From positions 1 to 47,464 of the forward strand of contig JBJOII010000018.1 in assembly GCA_046047235.1 (NCBI GenBank): 47,464 bases of DNA. The letters are read 5' to 3'. Of this stretch, positions 24,719-33,138 are shown in pieces. The DNA comes from JBMTVN01 sp046047235 (GTDB taxonomy: Bacteria > Verrucomicrobiota > Verrucomicrobiia > Limisphaerales > JAHDYP01). Position 1 is the first letter of the stretch. Each line of letters starts with the position of its first letter. The notes under the pieces were generated by a model. The model searched no databases and had not been told where the DNA came from. It worked only from the letters and a program-made list of their open reading frames with translations. The position numbers and the translations under genes were made by a program.

Positions 24719-25021
24719 ACGCAGAACCCGGACGCCGGAAGGTAGCGGTCGGTCGGGATCGGGATCGCTATCGAAATCGGTATCGAAGAAAAGCCGGCGC
24801 AGCAGGACCACGACCGCCACGACAGCATCGATCGGAGTTCGAAAGCGGCGCATTTTCGAGCCACCACTTTGTTATCCCATCACACGCCCAAAATCCCACA
24901 ACCCTCAAACCGAGAGCAGACGGCCCCCGGCCCATCGGTGCGCGTGCTGTATTCACCCCATCGTCGCAGGGGCTACGTGCAAAACCTCCGGGAGGAATAA
25001 TTGGGTAAGAGCGTGCAGGCT
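24719..25021. other. Intergenic region after rtcA
   Basis: No gene. Contains a run of ATCGNN hexamers at about 24755-24787, the same wording as near 7305. A short palindrome CCTCC-G-GGAGG lies near 24988. No clear T-tract terminator for the rtc operon is visible. Confidence 0.5.
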
Positions 25022-25408
25022 CTATAGGTAGCGATCGAGAACCAAGCCTTCCACCCGCTGGAAATGGTTGATATTCGCGGTGACCAAGGGCAGCCCAGCC
25101 GCAAGAGCTGTGGCCGCAATCAATAAATCGAAATCGCCAATCAATTCGCCCCGCTCCCGTAAACCCCGGCGAATCCTGCTCCCCACCTGAGCCACCCGGG
25201 AATTCACTTCGAGACGAGGAAACGGATCCAGAAAACGCTCCCCCTCGGCGGGATTTCGATAGCCCTCCAAAAACTCCAGAACCGTTACAGTGGAAATGGC
25301 GTATTCCTCAGTAGACCCACGCTCAAGATACTGACGAGCAGGACCTGTCGTGCCCCGGGCCCACTCACGCTGAAGACTCACCAGAAAACACGTGTCCAGA
25401 ATCTTCAA
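25022..25408 (-). CDS. vapC: VapC-type PIN-domain toxin
   Basis: About 128 residues from a TTG at 25408. PIN acidic residues are in place: ILDTCFLVSL (first Asp), VTVLEFLEGY (Glu), GELIGDFDLLIAATALAAGLPLVTANINHF (Asp pair and the TAN-x-x-HF end). VapC toxins are Mg-dependent ribonucleases, often cutting tRNA or rRNA. The TTG overlaps the antitoxin stop in TTGA, the usual coupling of such pairs. A longer upstream frame overlaps the antitoxin gene and lacks sense as a PIN N-terminus. Confidence 0.85.
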   Translation of the reverse strand: MKILDTCFLVSLQREWARGTTGPARQYLERGSTEEYAISTVTVLEFLEGYRNPAEGERFLDPFPRLEVNSRVAQVGSRIRRGLRERGELIGDFDLLIAATALAAGLPLVTANINHFQRVEGLVLDRYL

Positions 25409-25665
25409 GAAACCCCTTCCTCCCCCCAATGCGATTCGCTCACGGACCTGGGCGCCCGCTCCAAACTCTCCCAATACTCCACCGCCGCATAATCCGCCTC
25501 ACGAACCGGCATGCCGTCCAGACTAGCCAGAATCGAAGCACCACTCGCGTCCGGTGGCCCAAACCGCGCCCGCCTCACCACCGCCGTAAACGATTCCCCC
25601 GTTCGCTTCGCCCGACGCAGCTTCTCATACGCGTCTAATTCAAGCGTGATCGTTTTGGTTGCCAT
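25405..25665 (-). CDS. vapB: VapB-type antitoxin
   Basis: About 86 residues from ATG 25665: MATKTITLELDAYEKLRRAKRTGESFTAVVRRARF is a ribbon-helix-helix-like antitoxin N-terminus of the kind found with PIN toxins, followed by a toxin-wrapping C-terminus (ADYAAVEYWESLERAPR). An ATG at 25677 is an alternative start. The frame is open upstream, but that part is made of the end of the neighbouring repeat element. Confidence 0.78.
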   Translation of the reverse strand: MATKTITLELDAYEKLRRAKRTGESFTAVVRRARFGPPDASGASILASLDGMPVREADYAAVEYWESLERAPRSVSESHWGEEGVS

Positions 25666-25712
25666 ACACGACACCATACACGAATGCACAACAGAGTCAA
25701 AACGAACCCCAT

Positions 25713-25947
25713 CGTCGTCGGACCAGAGCAACTCACTTTCCTACAGCAGGTTATGTCGCCTTAGGACGCTGTTTTACCGCCTATGGGGCTCTTTTTACCC
25801 CCAAAAAGAGCCCCATAGGGAAACTGTGATCGCAGTCCCGGCTATGGGTCGCAAAACAGGCCCAAAAAGCGGCCCATAGCCCCTTTTCAGGGGGGTGAAC
25901 CGGAGTTAACCAGCTCAAACAGAACACATTGTCGTGGTCCGACCACA
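25713..25947 (+). mobile_element. Twin-hairpin MITE-like element, full copy A (235 bp)
   Basis: The ends are inverted: left CGTCGTCGGACCAGAGCAAC, and right CATTGTCGTGGTCCGACCAC, which reads GTGGTCGGACCACGACAATG on the other strand. Hairpin 1 is a perfect 17-bp stem, CCTATGGGGCTCTTTTT (25780-25796) with its complement at 25803-25819. Hairpin 2 is GCTATGGGTCGC (25841-25852) with GCGGCCCATAGC (25869-25880). Their intervening AAAACAGGCCCAAAAAGC is identical in copies B and C. No transposase is present. Confidence 0.85.
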
Positions 25948-25958
25948 ATGGGTATAGT
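25929..25958 (+). promoter_or_regulatory. Possible outward promoter at the element's right end
   Basis: TTGTCG at 25929-25934, inside the terminal repeat, is followed after 18 bases by TATAGT at 25953-25958, a plausible -35/-10 pair. The SASA gene starts at 25970, which would leave almost no leader. Confidence 0.4.
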
Positions 25959-25969
25959 ACGGCTGCGCC

Positions 25970-26950
25970 ATGAAACGAAACCTCCTCTTCTGGTTGTCCC
26001 TTGCAGCTTCGCTCCTCCTCCAACTCGATACGATTCAGGCGAGTGAACCTGTACGGGTGTTCATTCTTGCCGGACAATCCAACATGGAGGGGCATGGACA
26101 GATTCGAATGAATCTGGACCGGAATAGCGGAAAGGGGAGTCTTGAGTATGGGGTGCTGCACACGGCAGATGTGGCGAGGCTTGGGCTACAGGATGGGAAT
26201 GGATCATGGCACGAGCGGGACGACGTCTGGATCAGCTATCTGGAGCGGGAGGGAAAGCTCAAGGCGGGCTACGGCGTGAACGAGGACCGCATCGGGCCGG
26301 AACTGGGATTCGGTTGGGTGGTGGGTGATGCCCTTCAAGCCCCAGTGCTCCTGATCAAGTGCGCTTGGGGCGGAAAAAGTCTGGGCCTGGATTTCCGCCC
26401 GCCCAGCGCCGGCAAACCCTCCTACTCCTTGGGCGAAAAGACCGACAGCGAAATCGCCTCGGATCCGTCCATCGTTGGTCGGTATTATCGTGAACTCATC
26501 ACTCGGGTGAAGCTGACCCTGGCTCGCGTCGGGGAGATCGTTCCCGGTTCAGACGGGCGATATGTCCTGGCAGGATTTGGCTGGCACCAGGGATGGAACG
26601 ACCGCGTCAGCCAAGTATTGAATGATGAATACGAGCACAACCTGACCTGGTTCATCCGCGATATCCGGCGTGACCTCGGTGCTCCCGCCCTGCCTTTCGT
26701 CATCGCTGAAACCGGAATGTCCGGCCGGCAGGAGAAACACCCTCGCGCGTTGTCCCTTATGGCTGCACAGGCCGCCGTAGCCAAACTCCCGGAGTTCCGT
26801 CGCAGCGTGGCCTTCGTGGGAACCCGTGACTTCTGGCGACCTGAACCCGAATCCCCCAGTGCCCAGAGTTACCACTGGAACTCCAATGCAGAGACTTACC
26901 TGCTGATCGGGCAGGGGATGGGGAAGGCCATGTTGGGGCTGCTGAAATAA
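25970..26950 (+). CDS. Exported SASA-family (sialate O-acetylesterase-like) carbohydrate esterase
   Basis: 326 residues. The signal peptide is LLFWLSLAASLLLQL and its neighbours. The nucleophile block GQSNMEG has Ser37. The fold continues through VLLIKCAWGGKSL, FGWHQGWND and the C-terminal HWNSNAETYLLIGQGM, which supplies the catalytic His. This is the SGNH-type SASA domain that removes O-acetyl groups from sugars. Its neighbours include an O-acyltransferase operon and a GH2 enzyme, so an O-acetylated polysaccharide substrate is likely. Downstream, a repeat region with a hairpin separates it from the next operon. Confidence 0.85.
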   Translation: MKRNLLFWLSLAASLLLQLDTIQASEPVRVFILAGQSNMEGHGQIRMNLDRNSGKGSLEYGVLHTADVARLGLQDGNGSWHERDDVWISYLEREGKLKAGYGVNEDRIGPELGFGWVVGDALQAPVLLIKCAWGGKSLGLDFRPPSAGKPSYSLGEKTDSEIASDPSIVGRYYRELITRVKLTLARVGEIVPGSDGRYVLAGFGWHQGWNDRVSQVLNDEYEHNLTWFIRDIRRDLGAPALPFVIAETGMSGRQEKHPRALSLMAAQAAVAKLPEFRRSVAFVGTRDFWRPEPESPSAQSYHWNSNAETYLLIGQGMGKAMLGLLK

Positions 26951-27133
26951 TAAGGCAGCGGAAATTGGCAGACGCAACGCATCCCGACCTCCCTGCATCG
27001 CGCACGCGCGCGATGCAGCCATCCCCCTCTCCCAGCTTCCAGCTCCTAACTCCCGCCCCCGGCGAACGCCCGGGCGCTCAGCCCTCAGCGCTTTTCAGCT
27101 TGAGGGGACGCCAAACGTCCCTAGCCTTGGCGA
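26951..27133. repeat. Intergenic hairpin and class 3 repeat
   Basis: Perfect 11-bp stem CTGCATCGCGC (26992-27002) and GCGCGATGCAG (27007-27017), then CAGCTTCCAGCTCCTAACTCC, a second GC hairpin (GGCGAACGCC/GGGCGC) and CAGCCCTCAGCGCTTTTCAGC. The same order with near-identical wording is found at 32115-32225. Confidence 0.75.
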
Positions 27134-28246
27134 ATGCCCCTTGCGACACTGTTTCGTGCCATCCGGACGAAGACGTCCCAGTCCATTTCCCGACCCGGAT
27201 TCTGTTTGGCGCTAACCGGCCTGGTCTTCAGCGCGCCCGTCCCGACGGCATACGGTGCGTTGGATCAACAGCTACGAACCTCTCCTTTCCGCATTGCCTA
27301 CGAGACGTATGTCGATGGCAACTGGGAGATCTTCGTGATGAACGCGGACGGATCCAATCCCGTCAACCTGACGAAGACCCCGGGGCAACATGAGCATTAC
27401 CCGCAAGTCTCCCCTGACGGCTCAAAGATCTGCTTCTCATTGGACGAAGGCGAAGGACGTGACGCCGTGCGCAGCCTGTGCGTGATGAACATGGATGGAA
27501 CCGGTCGACGCGTCATTGCCGATCACGCCCGTGAACCCTTCTGGAGCCCAGACAGTAAACAAGTCGGCTTTCTGCCCCAGGAATATCCGAAGTTCAACGT
27601 CATCGACTACTACACCAAGGGCATGAGCTTCTACGACCTGGAGAGCGGCAAGGTCATCCCGCATCTGAATACCGAAAATCTCCATCACCTCTACAACCCC
27701 TCCTTCGCACCCAATGGCAAGTGGATCGTGGCCACCGTGCACGCCGGCATGGGCCACGGTCATGCGATCCTCGCCATCGAAGCGAAGGGGAACAAAATCG
27801 TGAACCTGGACATCCCCGGCTGTCGGCCTTGCGTGAGCCCGGATGGCCGGCAGCTCGCCTGGGGCCCCGGCGACCACGAGGTCGCACTCGCCCCGATCGA
27901 TCTGGAGTCGGACCACCCCAAAGTGGGTGCGTGGCGCTTGAAGATCCAGGATCAGACGAACGAGACCTACCATGTGGATTGGTCACCGGACAGCCGGTTC
28001 GTTTCCTTGAGCCGGGGTCCCGCCAGCAAAGGCGACGCCGACAAAAAGGGGACCTTCCTGTCCGCCTGTGAGATCGTAGGAGTCTACGCGGCGGACTGGG
28101 ACCTGTGTGTCATTGACGCCCACGCCGAGGGTGTAGTGGATTTGAACCGCGACGATGACAAGTTCGCAATGCTGACTTCCAACGGTGCCAGCAACAAGGA
28201 ATCGGATTGGTTCGCGCCCGCCCAGCCGACAGGAGGACAACAGTGA
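27134..28246 (+). CDS. Exported TolB/PD40-type beta-propeller protein
   Basis: 370 residues. After an N-terminal signal segment (GFCLALTGLVFSAPVPTAYG) come PD40 blades: WEIFVMNADGSNPVNLTKTPG, YPQVSPDGSKICFSLD, LCVMNMDGTGRRVIADH, PFWSPDSKQVGF, NPSFAPNGKWIVA, CVSPDGRQLAWGPGDHEVAL and HVDWSPDSRFVSLSRG. Such proteins bind other proteins or oligosaccharides in the periplasm. It opens a tight operon; its TGA overlaps the GTG start of the SUMF1-like gene. The ATG at 27134 lies close behind repeats, so a slightly different start is possible. Confidence 0.82.
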   Translation: MPLATLFRAIRTKTSQSISRPGFCLALTGLVFSAPVPTAYGALDQQLRTSPFRIAYETYVDGNWEIFVMNADGSNPVNLTKTPGQHEHYPQVSPDGSKICFSLDEGEGRDAVRSLCVMNMDGTGRRVIADHAREPFWSPDSKQVGFLPQEYPKFNVIDYYTKGMSFYDLESGKVIPHLNTENLHHLYNPSFAPNGKWIVATVHAGMGHGHAILAIEAKGNKIVNLDIPGCRPCVSPDGRQLAWGPGDHEVALAPIDLESDHPKVGAWRLKIQDQTNETYHVDWSPDSRFVSLSRGPASKGDADKKGTFLSACEIVGVYAADWDLCVIDAHAEGVVDLNRDDDKFAMLTSNGASNKESDWFAPAQPTGGQQ

Positions 28247-29154
28247 GCCGCTTCTTGCGTGCATCGCTGGCCCTGGCGGGAATCCTCCTGGCCGGATGCG
28301 GGCCGTCAAACCCCGGCGCCTCATCCCCTTCGGCTCCAGCGACAGCCAAGCCGGTCCCGGTTCTCTCACCCTCCGGCATCTCCATGATCTACCTCCCTGG
28401 TGGAGAGTTCGTCATGGGAACGGATCGCGGAAACCAGGATGAAGCCCCGGCACATCGGGTTACGGTGACCGGTTTCATGATGGATGCCTATGAGGTCACC
28501 CATGCCATGTTCACCGAAGCCCAGTTGCCCAACCCATCCCACTGGCAGGATCACCCCAACCAGCCGGTGGAACGGGTGCGCTGGCGGGATGCGAAACAAT
28601 ACTGCAACGAACGTTCCCTCATGGAAAACCTGCAGCCCTGCTACGACGAGAAAACACCCGACTGGGACTGCAATTACGAAGCCAACGGTTATCGGCTCCC
28701 CACCGAGGCCGAGTGGGAATATGCCTGCCGCGCAGGGACAACTGCGTCCTATGACTTCGGTTCCGAATCGAAGTTGCGCCAGTTCGCGTGGTTCGCCGAC
28801 AACGCGGGCGAACAGACGCACCCGGTCGGCACCAAGCAACCCAACGGCTGGGGCATCCATGATCTCTACGGCAACGTCTCGGAGTGGTGCGAAGACGTCT
28901 ACGATCCGGGCTATTACGCCACCAGCCCGGACACAAATCCCACCGGCCCACCCAACACCGGGCAGGACGTGAAACGCGTGCTTCGGGGTGGATCCTGGAA
29001 AGCCAGCGCCGCCATGTGCCGGGTGGAGCTCCGACAAGGCGAGCGCACGGGCGACAGTGATGCCTGTTTCTACACCGACTTCTGTGGGTTCCGTTGTGTC
29101 CGACGTGCCACAGCGGAGGAAGTCGCCGCGTGGGCCGCACGGGTGAAGCCCTAG
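28243..29154 (+). CDS. SUMF1/FGE-sulfatase-domain lipoprotein, catalytic Cys pair absent
   Basis: 303 residues. GTG start at 28243, behind AGGAGG and overlapping the previous stop. The lipobox is GILLAGC. The FGE-like fold is complete: MIYLPGGEFVMGTD, VTVTGFMMDAYEVTH, RVRWRDAKQYCNERS, NGYRLPTEAEWEYACRAGTT, GIHDLYGNVSEWCEDVY, VLRGGSWKASAAMCRVELR and FCGFRCVRRA. True aerobic formylglycine-generating enzymes have two Cys in the segment after RGGSW/Y; only the later Cys is present here. Sulfatase activation is therefore unlikely, and a binding or structural role in the cell envelope is more probable. A paralog lies at 32220. Confidence 0.88.
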   Translation: MSRFLRASLALAGILLAGCGPSNPGASSPSAPATAKPVPVLSPSGISMIYLPGGEFVMGTDRGNQDEAPAHRVTVTGFMMDAYEVTHAMFTEAQLPNPSHWQDHPNQPVERVRWRDAKQYCNERSLMENLQPCYDEKTPDWDCNYEANGYRLPTEAEWEYACRAGTTASYDFGSESKLRQFAWFADNAGEQTHPVGTKQPNGWGIHDLYGNVSEWCEDVYDPGYYATSPDTNPTGPPNTGQDVKRVLRGGSWKASAAMCRVELRQGERTGDSDACFYTDFCGFRCVRRATAEEVAAWAARVKP

Positions 29155-29159
29155 TTATC

Positions 29160-30761
29160 ATGCTCTTCCACACCTGGACCTTCGCCCTGTTCCTGGCCAT
29201 CGTGCTGCCAGTCTTCCTGGCCCTGCGCCGCACCCGGCTCTGGCTGCCATGGCTGATGGTCGCCTCGTACTGCTTCTACGGATGGTGGAACCCCTACTAC
29301 CTGATCCTGATCCTCTATTCCACCGCGCTGGACTACGTGCTCGTCGCCCTGATGGACCACTGTCCTCCGGAGAAGAAAGCTGTCCCCCTACTGCAACGAC
29401 TCCTGCACCTGGACTTCGATGATGGGGTCCTGCGGCGTGCGTTCCTGATCTCCACAGCCCTGACCTTCGCGACCGCCGCCTCGGCCTTCCTCGCCCCGGC
29501 AACGCTGCGCGCCACCTTGCTCACGGTCACCGGCCTCCTCCTCATGATGGCGCTCGGGGCTTTCCTTGGCAGCCGCCGCGTATGGCTGTTCGTCAGCCTG
29601 GTGAACAACCTCGCCATCCTTGTGTTCTTCAAATACGCCGGGTTCTTCACAGAAAACCTCAATGCGCTTTTCGCGTGGATCCGCATCCCCGCACAACTGC
29701 CCGACCCCGCCTCGCTCATGCCCTTCGGCGCACCCTACCTGCTTCCCGTCGGCATCTCGTTCTTCACGTTCCAATCGATGAGCTACACCATCGATTTCTA
29801 TCGCGGCCAAGTAAGACGCGAACGCAGCTTTATCCGCTTCGCCACATTCGTTTCCTTCTTCCCCCAACTCGTCGCCGGCCCTATCGAACGCGCTCGTAAC
29901 CTCCTGCCGCAATTCGACCACCCCCCGCAGATCCGGCTCAAGGATGTCACCGACGGCCTGTCACTCTTCCTCGTCGGCCTCTTCAAAAAACTGGCGATGG
30001 CCAATTACCTCTCGCTCTACGTCGAACGCGTCTATGACAATCCCTCCGCCTTCGACGCCACCTCGCTCGTGCTGGCTACGTTCGCCTTCGCCTGGCAGAT
30101 CTTCTTCGACTTCAGCGGTTATACCGACATGGCACGCGGCGTGGCCAAGGTCATGGGCTTCAACCTGATGTTGAACTTCAACAATCCCTACCTCGCCTCC
30201 GGTCTCGGTGACTTCTGGTCGCGCTGGCACATCAGCCTCTCCACCTGGTTCCGCGACTACGTCTACATCCCACTGGGAGGCAACCGTCACGGCTCGCTCA
30301 TCACTTACCGCAACCTGCTGATCGTGTTCCTGGTCTCGGGCATCTGGCACGGTGCCGCCTGGACGTTCGTCATCTGGGGCGCCCTGCATGCCTTCGGCAT
30401 CCTCATCACTCGAGAACTCGAGCGCTCCACCTTCTACCGCGAACGGGTGCCCCGACTCCTCAAGCAACTCGCCACCTTCGCCTTCGTCTGCTTTGCCTGG
30501 ATCTTCTTCCGCGCGGCCTCACTGGACGATGCCCTGCTCATCGTCTCACGCGTCTTCACCGGCGCCTGGCACGCACCACAAATGCCCGCACTCCTCCTCC
30601 TGCTCGTCAGTGCCATCTGGCTTTACCAGTTCGCCTTTGAATCCCGTCTCCAACCGCTCCTCCACACCGGTTTCGTTCGTGTCACCACCGCAGTCTGCAT
30701 GATCCTCTACCTCTGCATCTTCGCCAGTGAAGGCGGCGCCTTCATTTACTTCCAGTTCTGA
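29160..30761 (+). CDS. MBOAT-family membrane O-acyltransferase (AlgI-like)
   Basis: 533 residues with many hydrophobic segments (LFLAIVLPVFLALRR, LWLPWLMVASYCFYGWW, FLISTALTFATAASAFL, VSLVNNLAILVFFKYAGFF). The MBOAT core is clear: LPVGISFFTFQSMSYTIDFYRGQ, FPQLVAGPIERARNLLPQ, FDFSGYTDMARGVAKVMGF, FNNPYLASGLGDFWSRWHISLSTWFRDYVYIPLGG, and the catalytic His in VSGIWHGAAWTFVIWG. AlgI-type enzymes pass acetyl groups across the membrane to a polysaccharide through an SGNH partner, which is the next gene, 1 base away. It starts 5 bases after the SUMF1-like gene. Confidence 0.92.
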   Translation: MLFHTWTFALFLAIVLPVFLALRRTRLWLPWLMVASYCFYGWWNPYYLILILYSTALDYVLVALMDHCPPEKKAVPLLQRLLHLDFDDGVLRRAFLISTALTFATAASAFLAPATLRATLLTVTGLLLMMALGAFLGSRRVWLFVSLVNNLAILVFFKYAGFFTENLNALFAWIRIPAQLPDPASLMPFGAPYLLPVGISFFTFQSMSYTIDFYRGQVRRERSFIRFATFVSFFPQLVAGPIERARNLLPQFDHPPQIRLKDVTDGLSLFLVGLFKKLAMANYLSLYVERVYDNPSAFDATSLVLATFAFAWQIFFDFSGYTDMARGVAKVMGFNLMLNFNNPYLASGLGDFWSRWHISLSTWFRDYVYIPLGGNRHGSLITYRNLLIVFLVSGIWHGAAWTFVIWGALHAFGILITRELERSTFYRERVPRLLKQLATFAFVCFAWIFFRAASLDDALLIVSRVFTGAWHAPQMPALLLLLVSAIWLYQFAFESRLQPLLHTGFVRVTTAVCMILYLCIFASEGGAFIYFQF

Positions 30762-30762
30762 C

Positions 30763-31995
30763 ATGTCCCCAAAAGCCCAATCTGAAAACACTGCGCAAAA
30801 CCCGCAGCCCAGCCCAGCGGAAGACACGCACTTCGTGAACGCCATCCGGCTCGGCCTCCGCCACTGGCTCATTGCCGGAGCAGTGACCCTCACCATCCTC
30901 CTCCTCACACCCCTCATTTGGAAACGCATCGAACGCTTCGACACCGGCGCCGATTACCGTATCCCCTACAACCTCAGCAAGGATTACTGGCTCTACGAAC
31001 GCCACCTCGACCGCAGTTCGCCCACCAATGTCTTCGTCGTGGGCGATTCGGTGGTCTGGGGTGAATATGTGAGACCCGACGGAACCTTCTCCCACTTCCT
31101 GAACCAACACGCCAGCCAGCCCTCACGATTCGTCAACGCCGGTGTCAACGGACTGTTCCCGCTCGCGCTCGAAGGACTGGTCCAGCATGACGGCACAGCC
31201 ATCCGCAATGCCAAGGTCATCCTCCATTGCAATGTGCTCTGGATGAGCAGCCCGAAAGCCGACCTCCAAACCACCAAGGAGGAACGCTTCAACCACGCCG
31301 GCCTCGTGCCGCAGTTCACACCTCGTATCCCCTGCTACAAATCCGACCTCAACCAGCGCCTGGTCGCCGTGCTGGAACGCCAACTCACGTTCCTCAAGTG
31401 GGCCAGCCACCTCCAAATCGCCTACTTCGACCAAAAGAATGTCCTCGCCTGGACACTCGAGGAGGATGGAACCGAACCGCCACGCTTCCCCAATGCCTAC
31501 AAGGATCCCCTCAGCCAAATCACGCTTCACGTGCCCGCGGAACCGGAAACCGACCCCGAACGCGGACCCGACAGCCCGCGCCATCGCCCTTGGTCCACCA
31601 CCGGCAAGGGATCTACACGGTTTGATTGGGTCAAGCCCGACACCTCCCTCCAATGGGCGGCATTCCAACGCCTCGTCCAACTCCTGCAAGACCGCAACAA
31701 CGAAGTTCTGGTGGTCGTAGGCCCCTTCAACGTACACCTGCTCGCTGAAGACAACCAGCCCCGGCTCAGGGAGTGGATCCATACCGTCGAAACCTGGTTG
31801 AGCGAACAGAGTATCCCCCATGTGGTGCCCGGCACCTTGCCTAGCCTCCTCTACGCCGATGCCAGTCACCCGCTCACCGAAGGCTACCAGCAAATGGCAA
31901 CGGAAGTGTGGAATGACCCTGTGTTCGCCCAGTGGCTGAACGGAAGCCCTAACCCACCCGGCAATCCACAAACCGCCGCTCTCTCCAAAGAGTGA
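30763..31995 (+). CDS. Membrane-anchored SGNH-like acetyltransferase partner (AlgJ/AlgX-like role)
   Basis: 410 residues. A single transmembrane segment (LIAGAVTLTILLLTPLIW, about residues 40-57) precedes a periplasmic SGNH-like domain. The nucleophile block is FVVGDSVVWGEYV and the Asp-His block is YADASHPLTEGYQQMA near the end. Together with the adjoining MBOAT gene this fits a two-part O-acetylation machine, with the SGNH protein putting acetyl on the polymer. The family is more diverged than classical AlgJ, so the acceptor cannot be named. Last gene of the operon; a repeat region follows. Confidence 0.82.
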   Translation: MSPKAQSENTAQNPQPSPAEDTHFVNAIRLGLRHWLIAGAVTLTILLLTPLIWKRIERFDTGADYRIPYNLSKDYWLYERHLDRSSPTNVFVVGDSVVWGEYVRPDGTFSHFLNQHASQPSRFVNAGVNGLFPLALEGLVQHDGTAIRNAKVILHCNVLWMSSPKADLQTTKEERFNHAGLVPQFTPRIPCYKSDLNQRLVAVLERQLTFLKWASHLQIAYFDQKNVLAWTLEEDGTEPPRFPNAYKDPLSQITLHVPAEPETDPERGPDSPRHRPWSTTGKGSTRFDWVKPDTSLQWAAFQRLVQLLQDRNNEVLVVVGPFNVHLLAEDNQPRLREWIHTVETWLSEQSIPHVVPGTLPSLLYADASHPLTEGYQQMATEVWNDPVFAQWLNGSPNPPGNPQTAALSKE

Positions 31996-32219
31996 GGTTG
32001 GCAGTTGGCGGTTGGCCGTATGCAGAAAGTCTGCCGAAACACTCCACTGCCCACAGCCAACAGTTCACCGCTAACCACTCACCAGGTTGGCAGTGTCCGG
32101 CCAGGCTCCTTCCCCCTCTCCTCTCTCCCTCTCCCTGCATCGCGCAACACGCGATGCAGCCATCCCCTAACTTCCAGCTTCCAGCTCCTAACTCCTGCGC
32201 CCCGCGAATGCGCGGGCGC
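31996..32219. repeat. Convergent intergenic region with hairpin and class 3 repeat
   Basis: No gene. Near the start are two almost identical phrases built on GTTGGCAGTTGGCGGTTGGC and CTGCCCACAGCCAACAGTT. Then a perfect 10-bp stem CTGCATCGCG (32135-32144) and CGCGATGCAG (32150-32159), CAGCTTCCAGCTCCTAACTCC, and a GC hairpin (GCGCCCCGCG/GCGCGGGCGC) next to the stop of the minus-strand gene. It is homologous to 26990-27110 and could serve both converging transcripts as a stop signal. Confidence 0.7.
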
Positions 32220-33104
32220 TCAGCGCCCACCGCCCCTGACACACCGAAACCCGTAGATGTCATAACCGAAACAGACATCCGCCGAACCGGGCGCCTCGTT
32301 GTACCGATAGCCCGACCGGCAATTGTCATCGCTGAACCGCCAGGCCCCACCCCGAAGCACCTTGTTTTGACCCTGATCCGGACCCCGCGGGTTGCTGCGA
32401 GGAGACACGGTGTAGTAGTCCACGTCGTAGTAGTCGTTGCACCACTCCCACACATTGCCCGCGATATCATAAAGCCCCCAGGGATTCGGCTTCTTTTGTC
32501 CGACCGGTCGAGGATGCCCCCCGGAGTTCTTTTCATACCACGCATACTCGCCGATCTTCGCCGGGCTGCTGCCGAAGAAATACGGCGTCGTGGTCCCGGC
32601 CCGACAGGCATACTCCCACTCGGCTTCGGTCGGCAGCCGATATCCGTCTGCGGAAAAGTCGCACGCCCAAGTCTCAAGATCATAGCAGGGCTTGAACCCA
32701 TCGCGCTCGGATCGCTTGTTGCAGAAGCGCGCCGCATCCGACCAGCGCAACTGCTCCACCGGATTCTTCTCCCCCTTCCACCGCGACGGGTTCGCACCCA
32801 TCAACGATTCATACAACTCCTGCGTGACCAGATGAGTGTCCATGTAAAATTCATCCAGCTCCACCTCATGCACCGGCGCATCAATCTCATCATCATCCCC
32901 CATCTGAAAAGTCCCGCCCGGTATCAATACCATGCCCGATGACTGTTCAGCTGGAGCCTCGGCCGCTGCGCCGTCACCGGCCTTCTCGACGGGGGCCGGT
33001 TCCGGAGCAGGGTTGCCGCCGGACGTGCTCGGCGCTTGCGGTCCGCACCCACCCGCCAGGAACAAAACGCACAGAAAGAATATTGTCGGAATAAGTCGTA
33101 TCAT
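32220..33104 (-). CDS. SUMF1/FGE-sulfatase-domain lipoprotein, second paralog
   Basis: 294 residues. ATG 33104 follows GAGG; lipobox FLAGGC. Shared blocks: MVLIPGGTFQMGDDDE, VELDEFYMDTHLVTQELYE, PVEQLRWSDAARFCNKRSE, DGYRLPTEAEWEYACRAGTT, GLYDIAGNVWEWCNDYYD, VLRGGAWRFSDDNCRSGYR and GFRCVRGGG. As in the copy at 28243, the FGE catalytic Cys pair after RGGAW is absent, with a single Cys in the DNCRSGYR position. It follows the large exported protein by 34 bases on the minus strand and converges on the acetylation operon. Confidence 0.88.
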   Translation of the reverse strand: MIRLIPTIFFLCVLFLAGGCGPQAPSTSGGNPAPEPAPVEKAGDGAAAEAPAEQSSGMVLIPGGTFQMGDDDEIDAPVHEVELDEFYMDTHLVTQELYESLMGANPSRWKGEKNPVEQLRWSDAARFCNKRSERDGFKPCYDLETWACDFSADGYRLPTEAEWEYACRAGTTTPYFFGSSPAKIGEYAWYEKNSGGHPRPVGQKKPNPWGLYDIAGNVWEWCNDYYDVDYYTVSPRSNPRGPDQGQNKVLRGGAWRFSDDNCRSGYRYNEAPGSADVCFGYDIYGFRCVRGGGR

Positions 33105-33138
33105 GATTAGCACCTCGCAAACGCCCGGGCTCACCACC

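Noticed and set aside
28243..29154. A functional formylglycine-generating enzyme
   Set aside because: The fold signatures are present but the catalytic Cys pair after RGGSW is missing, and no sulfatase gene is nearby.
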